DNA from: Methylobacterium sp. CB376
GTDB lineage: Bacteria; Pseudomonadota; Alphaproteobacteria; Rhizobiales; Beijerinckiaceae
Direction of reading: 5' to 3'
Assembly: GCF_029714205.1 (NCBI RefSeq)
Contig: NZ_CP121648.1
Location: 2,480,001-2,544,000 of the forward strand
DNA: 64,000 nucleotides
Positions within the stretch are counted from its first letter, which is position 1; every line of letters begins with the position of its first letter. Of the stretch, positions 52,221-61,228 are shown piece by piece. The notes beneath the pieces are model-generated. The model saw only the letters and a program-made list of their open reading frames with translations. It was not told the DNA's origin and searched no databases. The position numbers were made by a program, and so were the translations under genes.

Positions 52221-53018
52221 TCAGGGCGCCGGCGGTTCGCCCCGCGCATCGCCCAGGACGGCCTGGACCAGGGCGAGCACGGCGACCGCGGCCGTGTCGG
52301 CGCGCAGGATCCTGGGGCCGAGCGAGAGGCGGATCGTGGTCGGACGTTCCAAGATGAGGGCGCGCTCCTCCGGCGTGAACCCCCCCTCCGGCCCGATCAC
52401 AACGGCGAGCGGGAGCGGGACGTTCCCGCCCCGGCCGGCGCCCGCCGGGGGCCGGGCCACGCCCTGCCGGAGCGCCGCGACCGGGTCGCGCACCGGCGCG
52501 TCCTCGTCGCAGAAGACCAGCAGGCGGTCCGCCTCAAGGGCGGCGAGCGCTTCCGTCAGCGGCGCCGCCTCGGCGATCTCCGGGATCGCCAGGATGCCGC
52601 ATTGCTCCGCCGCCTCGACGGCGTTGGCGCGCAGGCGGTCGAGCTTGATCCGGTCGCCCTGGGTGCGGCGCGTGATCACGGGGCGGATCAGGCTCGCGCC
52701 CATCTCCACAGCCTTCTGGGCGACGTAGTCGAGCCGCGCCGCCTTCAGGGGGGCGAAGAGGTAGTGCAGGTCCCCGGGCTCCGTCTGCGGCCGGGTCCGG
52801 CGGCGCAGGACGAGGTCGCCCGCCTTGCGGCCGGTCGGCCTGATCTCCGCCCACCATTCCCCGTCGCGCCCGTTGAACACCAGCACGCCGTCCCCCTCGC
52901 CCCGGCGCAGGACCCCGAGCAGGTAATTCGCCTGGGCGCGGTCGAGGCCGTGGACCACCCCCTCGGCCATCGGCACGTCGAGGAACAGGCGCGGTGCGCT
53001 GAAATCATAGGCCGCCAT
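52221..53018 (-). CDS. rsmE: 16S rRNA (uracil-1498-N3)-methyltransferase
   Basis: RsmE of 265 residues, a knotted SPOUT methyltransferase acting on 16S rRNA. An N-terminal PUA-like domain (NYLLGVLRRGEGDGVLVFNG) precedes the SPOUT domain with the SAM-binding GPEGGFTPEE and LGPRILRADTA. ATG at 53018. Confidence 0.96.
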   Translation of the reverse strand: MAAYDFSAPRLFLDVPMAEGVVHGLDRAQANYLLGVLRRGEGDGVLVFNGRDGEWWAEIRPTGRKAGDLVLRRRTRPQTEPGDLHYLFAPLKAARLDYVAQKAVEMGASLIRPVITRRTQGDRIKLDRLRANAVEAAEQCGILAIPEIAEAAPLTEALAALEADRLLVFCDEDAPVRDPVAALRQGVARPPAGAGRGGNVPLPLAVVIGPEGGFTPEERALILERPTTIRLSLGPRILRADTAAVAVLALVQAVLGDARGEPPAP

Positions 53019-53242
53019 GCGCCCTGGTCGCCGAGCGGGGCCGTGCCTGTCAATGGCGCCGCCGCGCGCCCCCGTTCGGGGAGGGACGCGGCGGCGCGCT
53101 CGAATCACGCCACAATCCTGTGCAGAACCTCCGCAACCGCCGCATGCGGCAAGGAACTGTTTGGGGACGGCCGGGCCGGGCCTGGTCGTCGCGTCTCGCG
53201 CTGCCCGGGCGGTGGTGATAGAGCCGGCGAGGGGGTTGAGGG

Positions 53243-53713
53243 ATGGTTCGCATGGAGAAGCGCGCCGTGGCGGCACTCGCCGCCGGCTTGTTCGGGGTCG
53301 TGCTGCTCGGCGGGGCGGCCCGCGCCCAGGGCGTCGATTGCGGGGCGATCCAGAAGACGCTCACCGAGCGCAAGGACATCGTCGCGCGGGTGAACGCGGC
53401 CTCGAAGGGCAAGAACAAGCTCACCGCCGCCCAGGCCTGCTCGCTGTTCACGCGGCTCCAGGCGAACGGCAACGAGGGCCTGAAGTGGATCAGCGCCAAC
53501 AAGGATTGGTGCTCGATCCCGGATTCCTTCGCGGAGGGCTTCAAGGCCGACCACACCCGGGTCGGCGCCCTGCGCGGCAAGATCTGCGGCGCCGCCCAGC
53601 AGCAGGCGGTGATGGAGAAGCGCGCCCGCGCCCAGGCCGAGAATTCTGGGGGCGGGCTCCTCGGCGGGCCCGGCCTGACGGGCAGCTTCAAGCTGCCGCA
53701 GGGAGCCCTGTGA
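53243..53713 (+). CDS. Exported protein of unknown function
   Basis: A 156-residue protein with a signal peptide (MVRMEKRAVAALAAGLFGVV, cleavage after GGAARAQ) and a helical, Lys/Gln-rich mature region with four Cys (GVDCGA, AQACSL, DWCSI, KICGA) that could form two disulfides. It ends in a Gly/Leu-rich tail. A second possible start at 53252 lies within the signal. The stop codon overlaps the ubiA GTG start. Confidence 0.75.
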   Translation: MVRMEKRAVAALAAGLFGVVLLGGAARAQGVDCGAIQKTLTERKDIVARVNAASKGKNKLTAAQACSLFTRLQANGNEGLKWISANKDWCSIPDSFAEGFKADHTRVGALRGKICGAAQQQAVMEKRARAQAENSGGGLLGGPGLTGSFKLPQGAL

Positions 53714-54690
53714 GGCCGGCGCAGGTGGCGGAGGAGCCGGCGCCCGGCCTCACGGGTGCCGCCGACCGGCCGGTCGCGGACGCGGTGACCGGACACTGGG
53801 TCGACCGGCACGCCCCCGCTTCGGTGCGGCCCTACCTGCGGCTCGCGCGCATCGAGCGCCCGATCGGCTGGTGGCTCCTGCTCCTGCCCTGCTGGTGGTC
53901 GGCGTCCCTCGCCGCCGTCGCGACCGGGCGGTTGGGGCCGAATCTCTGGCACCTCGCCCTCTTCCTCGTCGGCGCGATCGCCATGCGGGGGGCAGGCTCG
54001 ACCTACAACGACATCGCGGACCGTGACCTCGACGCGCGGGTCGAGCGCACGCGGCTGCGGCCGCTGCCCTCGGGGCGCCTGCGGGTGCGGCACGCCCTCG
54101 CCTTCCTGGTGGCGCAAGCCCTCGTCGGCCTCGCGGTGCTGCTGCAGTTCAACGCCTTCGCGATCGGGGTCGGGCTCGTCTCGCTCGTGCCGGTCGCCTT
54201 CTACCCGTTCATGAAGCGGGTGATGCCGGTGCCCCAGCTGGTCCTCGGGCTCGCCTTCGCCTGGGGCGCGCTGATGGGCTGGGCCGGGCTGGTCGGGCGG
54301 CTCGATCCGGCGCCGCTCTGGCTCTACGCCGGGGCGATCGCCTGGGTCATCGGCTACGACACGATCTACGCGGTCCAGGACATCGAGGACGACGAGATCG
54401 CCGGCATCAAGTCCTCGGCGCGCTTCTTCGGCACCCACGTGCGGGCGGCGGTGGCGGCCTGCTTCGCCGGCGCGGTCGCCTGCATCGGCGTTGCCGCGGC
54501 GCAGAGCGGGGTGGGTCCCCTCGGCTTCCTCGGCCTCGTCCTGTTCGCGGGCCACCTCGCCTGGCAGGTGCACCGCCTCGATCCGCGCGACGGGGCCCTG
54601 GCCCTGCGGCTCTTCCGCTCCAACCGCGATGCCGGGCTGATCCTGTTCGCCGGCCTCACCCTCGACGCGCTCTGGCAGGGGCTCGCCTGA
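53710..54690 (+). CDS. ubiA: 4-hydroxybenzoate polyprenyltransferase
   Basis: UbiA of 326 residues, an inner-membrane prenyltransferase that joins polyprenyl diphosphate to 4-hydroxybenzoate in ubiquinone synthesis. Aspartate-rich motif 1 is NDIADRDLDARVERTRLRPL and motif 2 is YAVQDIEDDEIAGIKSSA; about eight helices. I place the start at GTG 53710, whose GTGA overlaps the stop codon of the preceding gene, giving a soluble N-terminal extension of about 45 residues before ARIERPIGWWLLLLPCWW. Confidence 0.95.
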   Translation: MRPAQVAEEPAPGLTGAADRPVADAVTGHWVDRHAPASVRPYLRLARIERPIGWWLLLLPCWWSASLAAVATGRLGPNLWHLALFLVGAIAMRGAGSTYNDIADRDLDARVERTRLRPLPSGRLRVRHALAFLVAQALVGLAVLLQFNAFAIGVGLVSLVPVAFYPFMKRVMPVPQLVLGLAFAWGALMGWAGLVGRLDPAPLWLYAGAIAWVIGYDTIYAVQDIEDDEIAGIKSSARFFGTHVRAAVAACFAGAVACIGVAAAQSGVGPLGFLGLVLFAGHLAWQVHRLDPRDGALALRLFRSNRDAGLILFAGLTLDALWQGLA

Positions 54691-54699
54691 CCGCCGGGC

Positions 54700-55221
54700 T
54701 CAGACGCTCCGGTCGGTGAGGGGGGCCTCCTCCCGGTACACGGCCGGGCGCAGGGGCAGCTTGCCGGTCTTGCGGCGGCACAGGAAGCGCGGCCGGCGGT
54801 GGTTGAGGAGCCCGTGGCGGCGGCGGATGCGCACCGCGCCGAGCTTGACCCGGCCGATCTGCGCGCCCATCGCGGTCACCGCGCCGTCCTCCTGGATCAC
54901 CAGGAGCGGCAGGCCGGTCTCGGCCCCGAGGCGGCGCCACACCGCGACGACGTCCGCGTCGCCGTAGAGGCCGAGCTGCATCAGCGGGTCGCCGTCCCGG
55001 TCGAGCAGCATCACGGCGAAGCGATCCTCCCCGGCCGCGTCGCTCGCCTCGGCGTCGAGGCAGAGCGCCACGCTCGCCGCCCGGCCCGCGCCGGGCATCC
55101 GGCCGACGATCGGGAGCGGGGACGGCTCGGCCTGGACCGGCCCGCGATGGATCGTGGGCAGCGGGCCGAAGGGCCGGCGCGGGGTGGCTTGGCGATTCGT
55201 GCGGTTCGATCTCGTGGCCAT
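54700..55221 (-). CDS. DUF6101 family protein
   Basis: A 173-residue protein of a family I know from alphaproteobacteria as DUF6101. It ends with a basic segment (RIRRRHGLLNHRRPRFLCRRKTGKL) that is the most conserved part. No membrane segment; function unknown. Convergent with ubiA with only a few bases between. Confidence 0.75.
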   Translation of the reverse strand: MATRSNRTNRQATPRRPFGPLPTIHRGPVQAEPSPLPIVGRMPGAGRAASVALCLDAEASDAAGEDRFAVMLLDRDGDPLMQLGLYGDADVVAVWRRLGAETGLPLLVIQEDGAVTAMGAQIGRVKLGAVRIRRRHGLLNHRRPRFLCRRKTGKLPLRPAVYREEAPLTDRSV

Positions 55222-55542
55222 GGTTCTGCTCGACGCCCTGTCCGCGTGAGGCGGCGGTCTCTGACGGACCGTCCGCTGTTGAGGGCAGATTGCCTCGTCG
55301 GCGCTCAGAAGGCCTTAAAGCGCAGCGTTAAGCGATGGTTCGCGCCGCCTCTCCGCCGCGGATGCTCAATAGTTCCTTCCCCGGTCCGGCATCATTTCGC
55401 ATTGATCCTGGCGCTGACCCATGGGTCGTCCTTGTGGCGGGGCGGCACGGCGCCTAAAACGGGACCCTCGTTCTGCACCGCCCTCCCGCGGGTTCCGGTC
55501 GGCGCGGGCTGCCCCCTGGTCCACTCGCACGGTCCCGTCCCC
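55222..55542. other. Divergent gap between DUF6101 and phosphatase genes
   Basis: No supported gene. It contains two relatively AT-rich patches (55300-55335 and 55365-55405) likely to include promoter elements for the two divergent genes. Confidence 0.45.
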
Positions 55543-56355
55543 ATGGCCTCCCCCCTCGACCCGCGCGCGCTCCTCCCCCAGGTCCGCGCCACCGTGCGCG
55601 AGGCGGCGCTGCTGGCGCTGCCCTTCTTCCGCGCGGGCGAGCGCACGACCGCGCGCGTCTGGAGCAAGTCGGGCGGCTCGCCGGTGACCGAGGCGGACGT
55701 CGCGGTGGACACGTTCCTGAAGATCCGGCTGAGCGAACTCGCCCCGCGGGCGGCGTGGCTCTCGGAGGAGACGCGCGACGACCCGGTCCGGCTCGCGCAC
55801 GACCTCGTCTGGATCGTCGACCCGATCGACGGCACCCGGGCCTTCCTGTCGGGGGATCCCGACTGGTCGATCGCGATCGCGCTCCTGGCGGAGGGCGAGC
55901 CGGTGCTCGGCATGGTGGCGGCGCCCGTGACCGGGCTCCTCTACGAGGCCGTGGCCGGGGAGGGGGCGCGGCGCAACGGCGAGCCGATCCGGGTCACCGA
56001 TCAGGCGGACCTCGCCCGCGCCCGGGTCGCCGGCCCCAAGCCGATGGTGGACCACCTGGAGCGCGCGCTCGGCCTCGGCGGGACGCCGGACGCGCTGGTT
56101 CGCCTGCGACGCATCCCCTCGCTGGCGCTGCGGGTGGCGCGGGTGGCCGAGGGGCTGGTCGATGTCGGGCTGATCTCGTCGGATGCCCGCGACTGGGACC
56201 TCGCCGGGGCGGACCTGATCCTGCGCGAGGCGGGCGGGGCGATGCTGGATCTCGCCGGCCGCGTGCCGTCCTACAATCGCCGCGAGCCGGTCCACGGCGA
56301 ACTCGTCGCCGCGCCGCAATCGATGCAGGCAGCACTCCTGTCGGCGATGCGCTGA
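55543..56355 (+). CDS. Inositol monophosphatase/CysQ-family phosphatase
   Basis: A 270-residue lithium-sensitive-type phosphatase. Metal motifs: SEET, DPIDGTRAFLSGDPDWSIA and DWDLAGADLILREAGG. The alphaproteobacterial group is often named CysQ (3'(2'),5'-bisphosphate nucleotidase), but inositol- or histidinol-phosphate activity is equally possible from sequence. ATG at 55543. Immediately after its stop codon, in the next frame, comes a Lys/Arg/Ala-rich stretch containing AKKT repeats. Confidence 0.88.
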   Translation: MASPLDPRALLPQVRATVREAALLALPFFRAGERTTARVWSKSGGSPVTEADVAVDTFLKIRLSELAPRAAWLSEETRDDPVRLAHDLVWIVDPIDGTRAFLSGDPDWSIAIALLAEGEPVLGMVAAPVTGLLYEAVAGEGARRNGEPIRVTDQADLARARVAGPKPMVDHLERALGLGGTPDALVRLRRIPSLALRVARVAEGLVDVGLISSDARDWDLAGADLILREAGGAMLDLAGRVPSYNRREPVHGELVAAPQSMQAALLSAMR

Positions 56356-56356
56356 G

Positions 56357-56380
56357 GGCGCGCCTGCCAAGAGGCGCGCC
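56357..56380 (+). terminator. Hairpin directly after the phosphatase gene
   Basis: GGCGCGCC repeated 8 bases apart (self-complementary, 8-bp stem, loop TGCCAAGA), followed by GAAAAT. It starts right after the stop codon. Confidence 0.5.
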
Positions 56381-56437
56381 GAAAATCGTGCGAAGAGACG
56401 CGCCAAGAAACCCGGGAAGAGACGCGCGAGGCAGCGC

Positions 56438-56485
56438 GCCAAGAAAACGGCCAAGAAAACGGCCGAGAAGACGGCCAAGAAAAAG
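56438..56485. repeat. Four 12-bp purine-rich units (AKKT-coding type)
   Basis: GCCAAGAAAACG twice, GCCGAGAAGACG and GCCAAGAAAAAG. In one frame they read AKKT-AKKT-AEKT-AKKK, like histone-H1-type tails, but no gene start is linked to that frame. The last unit overlaps the A run of the rpsD terminator. Confidence 0.75.
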
Positions 56486-56510
56486 GGCGGGCGCCGTTCG
56501 GCACCCGCCC
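56480..56510 (-). terminator. Intrinsic terminator of rpsD
   Basis: On the minus strand, GGGCGGGTGCC pairs with GGCGCCCGCCC (11 pairs, one G-U) around loop GAAC and is followed by five T. It is about 25 bases past the rpsD stop codon. Confidence 0.85.
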
Positions 56511-56534
56511 GCGTCGAGACCCCGCGGCCTCGGA

Positions 56535-57152
56535 TCAGCGCGAGTAGAACTCGATGACCTGGTTCGGCTCCATGTGCACCGGGTAGGGCACCTCGGAGAG
56601 GGTCGGCACGCGGGTGAAGCGCGCGGTCATCTTGCCGTGATCCGCCTCGATGTAGTCCGGCACGTCGCGCTCGGCGAGCTGCGAGGCCACGACCACGATC
56701 TCCAGCTGCTTGGAGGATTCCTTCACCTCGATCACGTCGCCCGGCTTCACGAGGTAGCTCGGGATGTTGACGCGCTGGCCGTTCACCCGGATGTGGCCGT
56801 GGTTCACGAACTGGCGGGCCGCGAAGGGGGTCGCCACGAATTTCGACCGGTACACGACCGCGTCGAGGCGGCGCTCCAGCAGGCCGACGAGGTTCTCGCC
56901 CGAGTCGCCGCGCAGGCGGATCGCCTCCGCGTAGTAGCGGCGGAACTGCTTCTCGGTGATGTTGGCGTAGTAGCCCTTCAGCTTCTGCTTCGCGCGCAGC
57001 TGCGTGCCGAAGTCGGAGAGCTTGCCCTTGCGGCGCTGTCCGTGCTGGCCGGGGCCGTATTCGCGCCGGTTGACGGGGCTCTTGGGGCGGCCCCAGATGT
57101 TCTGGCCCAAGCGGCGATCGAGCTTGTGCTTGGCCTGGATACGTTTTGACAT
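56535..57152 (-). CDS. rpsD: 30S ribosomal protein S4
   Basis: Primary 16S rRNA-binding protein, 205 residues. The N-terminus is [21 protein letters not shown] and the S4 RNA-binding domain has [19 protein letters not shown] and [17 protein letters not shown]. It stands apart from other ribosomal genes, as is usual for rpsD in alphaproteobacteria, and ends at a strong terminator. ATG at 57152. Confidence 0.98.
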
Positions 57153-57257
57153 CGCGTGTCCTCAGGGAACGAACGATTGGCGAGGAACGCGCCCTCCTCT
57201 TCCCTGGCGGGACGACAGACCGGCCGGACGACCGTTCACGGGTGCGCTGAAACAGCC

Positions 57258-57279
57258 GCGGGGCCCCGAAGGACCCCGC
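57258..57279 (-). terminator. UUCG-capped terminator hairpin after the hydrolase gene
   Basis: On the minus strand GCGGGGTCC pairs with GGGCCCCGC (one G-U pair) around a TTCG tetraloop, 47 bases past the hydrolase stop codon and upstream of rpsD. GGCTGTTTC follows. Confidence 0.65.
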
Positions 57280-57325
57280 AAGCCGGGCGCTGTTACGCGG
57301 GAACGGCGCGAAGGTCAAGGGTTGA

Positions 57326-58153
57326 TCAGCCGGCGACGCATCCCGCGGGGATCGCGGCCCGGAACAGCGCCTCGGCCTCCGCGTCCCGCTGTCCGAGCAG
57401 GCTGACGTGGTCGCCCGGCACCGGGAGGAAGCGCGTGCCGGGGGGCGCCGCCCGCGCGAGGCGCTCGGCGAGGGCGAGGGGAATCAGCGGGTCGGCGTCG
57501 CCGTGCACGATCAGGATCGGGCCCGCCACCGCGCCGATGCGCGCGTCCGAGCGCCAGGTGTCGCGCAGCACGAAGGCCGGCAGAGCGGGAAAGAACAGCC
57601 GCGCCATCGAGAGCATCGAGTCGAACGGCGCCTCCAGGTAGAGCCCGAGATGCGGGCGCGTGGCGGCCACCGCCACCGCGACCGCCGTGCCGAGCGAGTG
57701 GCCGTGCAGCAGGACGGGTGCCCCGGGCGCGCGCCGCGCCGCCTCGGCGAGGGCCGCGAGGCCGTCCGCCACCAGGCCGCGCTCGCTCGGGCGGCCGGTC
57801 GAGCCCGCATAGCCCCGATAGGCCAGGGCGAGCAGGCCCCAGCCCCGCGCCCGCCACGGACCGGCCGCGAAGCGGGCGGCGTGACGCTCCGGGAGCGAGG
57901 CGTTGCCGTGGAACGTCACGACCACGCCGCAGCCCGGGGCGGGCGGGCGCCAGAGGGCGCGCAGGATCTCGCCGTCCGCAGTCGGCACCCGGATCGCGGC
58001 GGTGCCCTCCGGCGGAGCGGGCAGGGCGTCGTAGGTGAAGGAGGCGCCCGGGTAGATCATCCGCCGCTGCACCGCGACGAGGCCGGGCGGCAGCGCCGCG
58101 ACGAGGAGCGTCGCGGCGGCGACGAGGAGGAGCACGGTCCGGCGCCGCCTCAT
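57326..58153 (-). CDS. Membrane-anchored alpha/beta hydrolase
   Basis: A 275-residue serine hydrolase with an N-terminal signal anchor (RRTVLLLVAAATLLVAALPP), nucleophile elbow GHSLG, acid in HGDADPLIP and base His in GDHVSLL. It resembles the YsgG/FrsA-like BEM46 group (FHGNAS, YRGYAGSTGRPSE). Substrate unknown. The ATG overlaps the murI stop (ATGA). Confidence 0.88.
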   Translation of the reverse strand: MRRRRTVLLLVAAATLLVAALPPGLVAVQRRMIYPGASFTYDALPAPPEGTAAIRVPTADGEILRALWRPPAPGCGVVVTFHGNASLPERHAARFAAGPWRARGWGLLALAYRGYAGSTGRPSERGLVADGLAALAEAARRAPGAPVLLHGHSLGTAVAVAVAATRPHLGLYLEAPFDSMLSMARLFFPALPAFVLRDTWRSDARIGAVAGPILIVHGDADPLIPLALAERLARAAPPGTRFLPVPGDHVSLLGQRDAEAEALFRAAIPAGCVAG

Positions 58154-59022
58154 TGCCGCGGGCTGGGCATCGCCGTCACGGCGACCTTCCCGAGCCCGCG
58201 GGCGGCGAGGGCCGCGCGCAGAGGGGCGGTCAGGCCCTCGCCGCCGGTGAACACCGCGAGCCCGGGCGTCGCCTCAGGGTCGGTTCCCCGCGGCGCGGGC
58301 CCGAGCAGCGCGGCCATGCGCCGGGCGACGGCCGGGGCGGGGTCGATCCAGGTCACCGGCCAGGGCGCCAGCCGCTCGAAGCGGGCGAGGAGCAGCGGGT
58401 AATGGGTGCAGCCGAGCACCACCACGTCGGTGCGCGCCGATCCCTCACCGACGAAGCAGGGAGCGATCTCCTCGCGCAGCACGTCGTCGTCGACCGGGCA
58501 CCCGGCGAGGTCGGCCTCCGCGAGCGCCGCGAGCCGGGTCGCCCCGACCAGCGTCACCGCGCAGGTCCCCGCATAGGCGTCGATCAACTCGCGGGTGTAG
58601 TCGCGCCGGACCGTGCCGGGCGTGGCCAGGACGCTGATCCGGCCCGTGCGCGTGGCGGCGGCGGCCGGCTTGATCGCCGGCACGGTGCCGACGAACGGGA
58701 CGGCGAAGCGCGCGCGCAGGGCCGGGAGCACGAGGGTCGTGGCGGTGTTGCAGGCGACCACGACGAGGTCGGGCGCGTGAGCGGCGACGAGCCGCTCCAT
58801 GACGGCGACCACGCGGGCGACGAGCATCTCCTCCGACAGGTCGCCGTACGGGAAGGCCGCGTCGTCGGCGGCGTAGACGATCCGGGCGTCCGGCCGCGCC
58901 CGCCGGAGCTCCGACAGGACCGTGAGGCCGCCGAGGCCCGAATCGAACACCAGCACCGCGGGCGCCCGCGGCCCGGGCGCGAGCGGGGCGGCGCCGGTCC
59001 CGGCCAGAAGATCGATCCGCAT
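58150..59022 (-). CDS. murI: Glutamate racemase
   Basis: Cofactor-independent racemase supplying D-glutamate for peptidoglycan, 290 residues. The two catalytic Cys are in VVACNTATT and [10 protein letters not shown]; the substrate loop [12 protein letters not shown] is intact. ATG at 59022 is preferred over TTG 59031. An N-terminal stretch of about 24 residues precedes the fold. Upstream member of a two-gene operon with the hydrolase. Confidence 0.95.
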   Translation of the reverse strand: MRIDLLAGTGAAPLAPGPRAPAVLVFDSGLGGLTVLSELRRARPDARIVYAADDAAFPYGDLSEEMLVARVVAVMERLVAAHAPDLVVVACNTATTLVLPALRARFAVPFVGTVPAIKPAAAATRTGRISVLATPGTVRRDYTRELIDAYAGTCAVTLVGATRLAALAEADLAGCPVDDDVLREEIAPCFVGEGSARTDVVVLGCTHYPLLLARFERLAPWPVTWIDPAPAVARRMAALLGPAPRGTDPEATPGLAVFTGGEGLTAPLRAALAARGLGKVAVTAMPSPRQ

Positions 59023-59422
59023 GCGCGTCAACTCGTTGGGGCGGGGTGCGTTTCCGGACTCTGTCGTCCGGCTCTTAAGACTTGGTCACCGCAGACTTGG
59101 TCACCGCGCCGCCCGGCCCGACGCGGCGGGGGCGCGGGGCAGGCTTGGCGGAGGATTGGGACGAGATTGCAGCGGCGGCGGCCGGCATCGGGCCTCCGCG
59201 CCGCGCGGCCCGCGCCGGGCGCCGCCGCGGAGGCGTCACCACACCCTCGCCGTCTCCCGCCGCGCGACGCAGCGTCGGGCCTCGCGTGCCGCCGTCTTCC
59301 TCAGAGGAATGGGAGTAATTTCTTCAAATCTGTCGACGAGGATGGCGCCACTCTCGCCATACTGCCGCGGTGCGGGCCAGGGATGTGGGGCCGCGCCGCG
59401 GGCCGACCGGGCTCTCGACATC
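59023..59422. other. Divergent gap between murI and the chemoreceptor gene
   Basis: No gene. It contains an exact tandem duplication of a 15-mer (59078-59107) and a relatively AT-rich patch at about 59308-59340 that is the best candidate region for the chemoreceptor promoter. Confidence 0.5.
59078..59107. repeat. Exact 15-bp tandem duplication
   Basis: AGACTTGGTCACCGC occurs twice head to tail, 55 bases upstream of the murI start. Confidence 0.85.
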
Positions 59423-61093
59423 ATGACTCGTTTCCGCACCATCAAGGCTCGCCTCGCCTCGACCCTGGCGCTGCTGAGCGTCCTCGTGCTCCTGGCGAGC
59501 GCGCAGGGCAACATCGCCCTGTCGCTCCTGCGCGCGAGCCTCGACGCGGTGGCCAACGGGCGCGTCGCGGCCCTGGCGCGCTGCGAGGAGATCCGCAACC
59601 GCTACGACGATCTCCTCGGGCTGGCGCGCCAGATCCGCGACGCCACCCAGCCCGCCTCGGTGGCCGAGCAGAGGAGCGCGGCGATCCAGGCGCAGATCGA
59701 CGCGACGTGGCGCGATGTCCCCCGCGACCTCTCCGACCCGGGCGAGCGGGCGCTGTCCGACCGCGTCGCGGAGCGGATCGAGGCCCATCGCGGCGCCCTG
59801 CGCGCGACCTTCGCGGCGCTCCGCGACGGCGCCGTCGACGGCCAGGGCGCGGTGCGCAAGGTGCTGGCCCTGTCGGAGGAGATGCAGCAGGTGATCGCGC
59901 CGCTGCTCGCCCACGAGACCGCCGCGGTGCGGCGCGAGCACGCCCGCGCCGCGCAGGCCGCGGCGTGGTCCTTCGCGGCCCTGATCGGCGTGCTGGCGCT
60001 CGCCGGGCTCGCGCTGGCCTACGCGGTCTTCGTGCTGCTCCACGGCGTCACGCGCCCGCTCGCCGCGATCACCGCCACCACGACCCGCCTCGCGGGCGGC
60101 GACCTCGACGTCGCCATCGCCGGAGCCGAGCGGCCCGACGAGGTGGGCGCGCTCGCCCGGGCGGTCGCGGTCTTCCGGGAGGCGCTGCGGGCCAAGCGGG
60201 CGGCCGAGACGGCCTCCGCCGCCGAGACGGCGGCGCGGATGCGCCGGGCGCAGAGCCTCGAGGCGGCGACGCGGAGCTTCGAGGCCGAGGTCGCCACCCT
60301 GAGCCAGTCCCTCGCGGGGGCCGCCGCCGAGATGGAGGCCACCGCCCGGTCGCTGACCGGGACCGCCACCCAGGCGAGCGCGAGCGTCGAGGCGGCGGCG
60401 GATTCCGCCGCGCGGACCGCCTCCCATGTCGGGGCGGTGGCGGCGGCGAGCGAGGAGATGACCGCCTCGATCCGGGAGATCTCCGGGCGGATCGGCCACG
60501 CCGCGCAGATGGCCGGACGGGCCGCCGAGGCGGCGGGCCGCACGGACGGCATCGTGCAGGGCCTCGCCCGCCGCGCCGAGACCGTCGGGGAGGTGACCGG
60601 GCTCATCTCCTCGATCGCGAGCCAGACCAATCTCCTGGCGCTCAACGCGACGATCGAGGCGGCGCGGGCCGGCGAATCGGGCCGCGGCTTCGCGGTCGTC
60701 GCCGCCGAGGTCAAGCAGCTCGCCGAGCAGACCGCCAAGGCCACCGAGACCATCGCCCAGCAGGTCGCCTCCGTTCAGGCGGGAACCCGCGAGGCGGTGA
60801 CGTCGATCGGGGAGGTCCAGCGCACGGTGTCGGAGATGCGCGACATCGCGGCCGCGGTGGCCGCCGCCGTCGAGGAGCAGGGCGCCGTGACGCAGGACGT
60901 GGCCCTCAGCGTCGCGGAGGCGGCGCAGGGCACCGGCGGGGTCACCCGCAGCATGGAGACGGTGCGCGAGGCCGCGGCGCGGACCGGCGCGGCGGCGGGC
61001 CACGTGCTCGCCTCGGCCGGAGGCCTGTCCCGGCAAGCGGAGCGCCTGAGCGCCGAGGTGGCCGGCTTCCTGCGCGACGTGCGGCGGGCCTGA
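59423..61093 (+). CDS. Methyl-accepting chemotaxis protein
   Basis: A 556-residue chemoreceptor. TM1 at about 10-28, an extracytoplasmic ligand domain of about 150 residues (helical, four-helix-bundle type), TM2 at about 181-207, HAMP at about 207-262, then a signalling domain with the conserved hairpin tip [19 protein letters not shown] and [17 protein letters not shown]. It ends FLRDVRRA without the NWETF-type tether for CheR/CheB. Ligand unknown. ATG at 59423. The cheY-cheZ pair lies 28 kb away. Confidence 0.94.
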   Translation: MTRFRTIKARLASTLALLSVLVLLASAQGNIALSLLRASLDAVANGRVAALARCEEIRNRYDDLLGLARQIRDATQPASVAEQRSAAIQAQIDATWRDVPRDLSDPGERALSDRVAERIEAHRGALRATFAALRDGAVDGQGAVRKVLALSEEMQQVIAPLLAHETAAVRREHARAAQAAAWSFAALIGVLALAGLALAYAVFVLLHGVTRPLAAITATTTRLAGGDLDVAIAGAERPDEVGALARAVAVFREALRAKRAAETASAAETAARMRRAQSLEAATRSFEAEVATLSQSLAGAAAEMEATARSLTGTATQASASVEAAADSAARTASHVGAVAAASEEMTASIREISGRIGHAAQMAGRAAEAAGRTDGIVQGLARRAETVGEVTGLISSIASQTNLLALNATIEAARAGESGRGFAVVAAEVKQLAEQTAKATETIAQQVASVQAGTREAVTSIGEVQRTVSEMRDIAAAVAAAVEEQGAVTQDVALSVAEAAQGTGGVTRSMETVREAAARTGAAAGHVLASAGGLSRQAERLSAEVAGFLRDVRRA

Positions 61094-61228
61094 GCCGGCG
61101 GGAGCGCCCGTCGCTCCGGCGGCGCGGGGCCGCGCGCCGGGCCGGCGTCACCAAGCGTGGCAGAGAAACGAATTCCCTGCCGGGGCGTTGTCGCTGGACC
61201 AGAGGTCTACGCCCAGGGGAATTCCGAG

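Noticed and set aside
56271..56504. Minus-strand 77-residue frame with repeated PFSW segments
   Set aside because: It is the reverse reading of the purine-rich 12-bp repeats and overlaps the rpsD terminator; no start signal.
59478..60753. Antisense frames within the chemoreceptor gene
   Set aside because: They mirror the alanine/glutamate codon pattern of the receptor and have no independent support.
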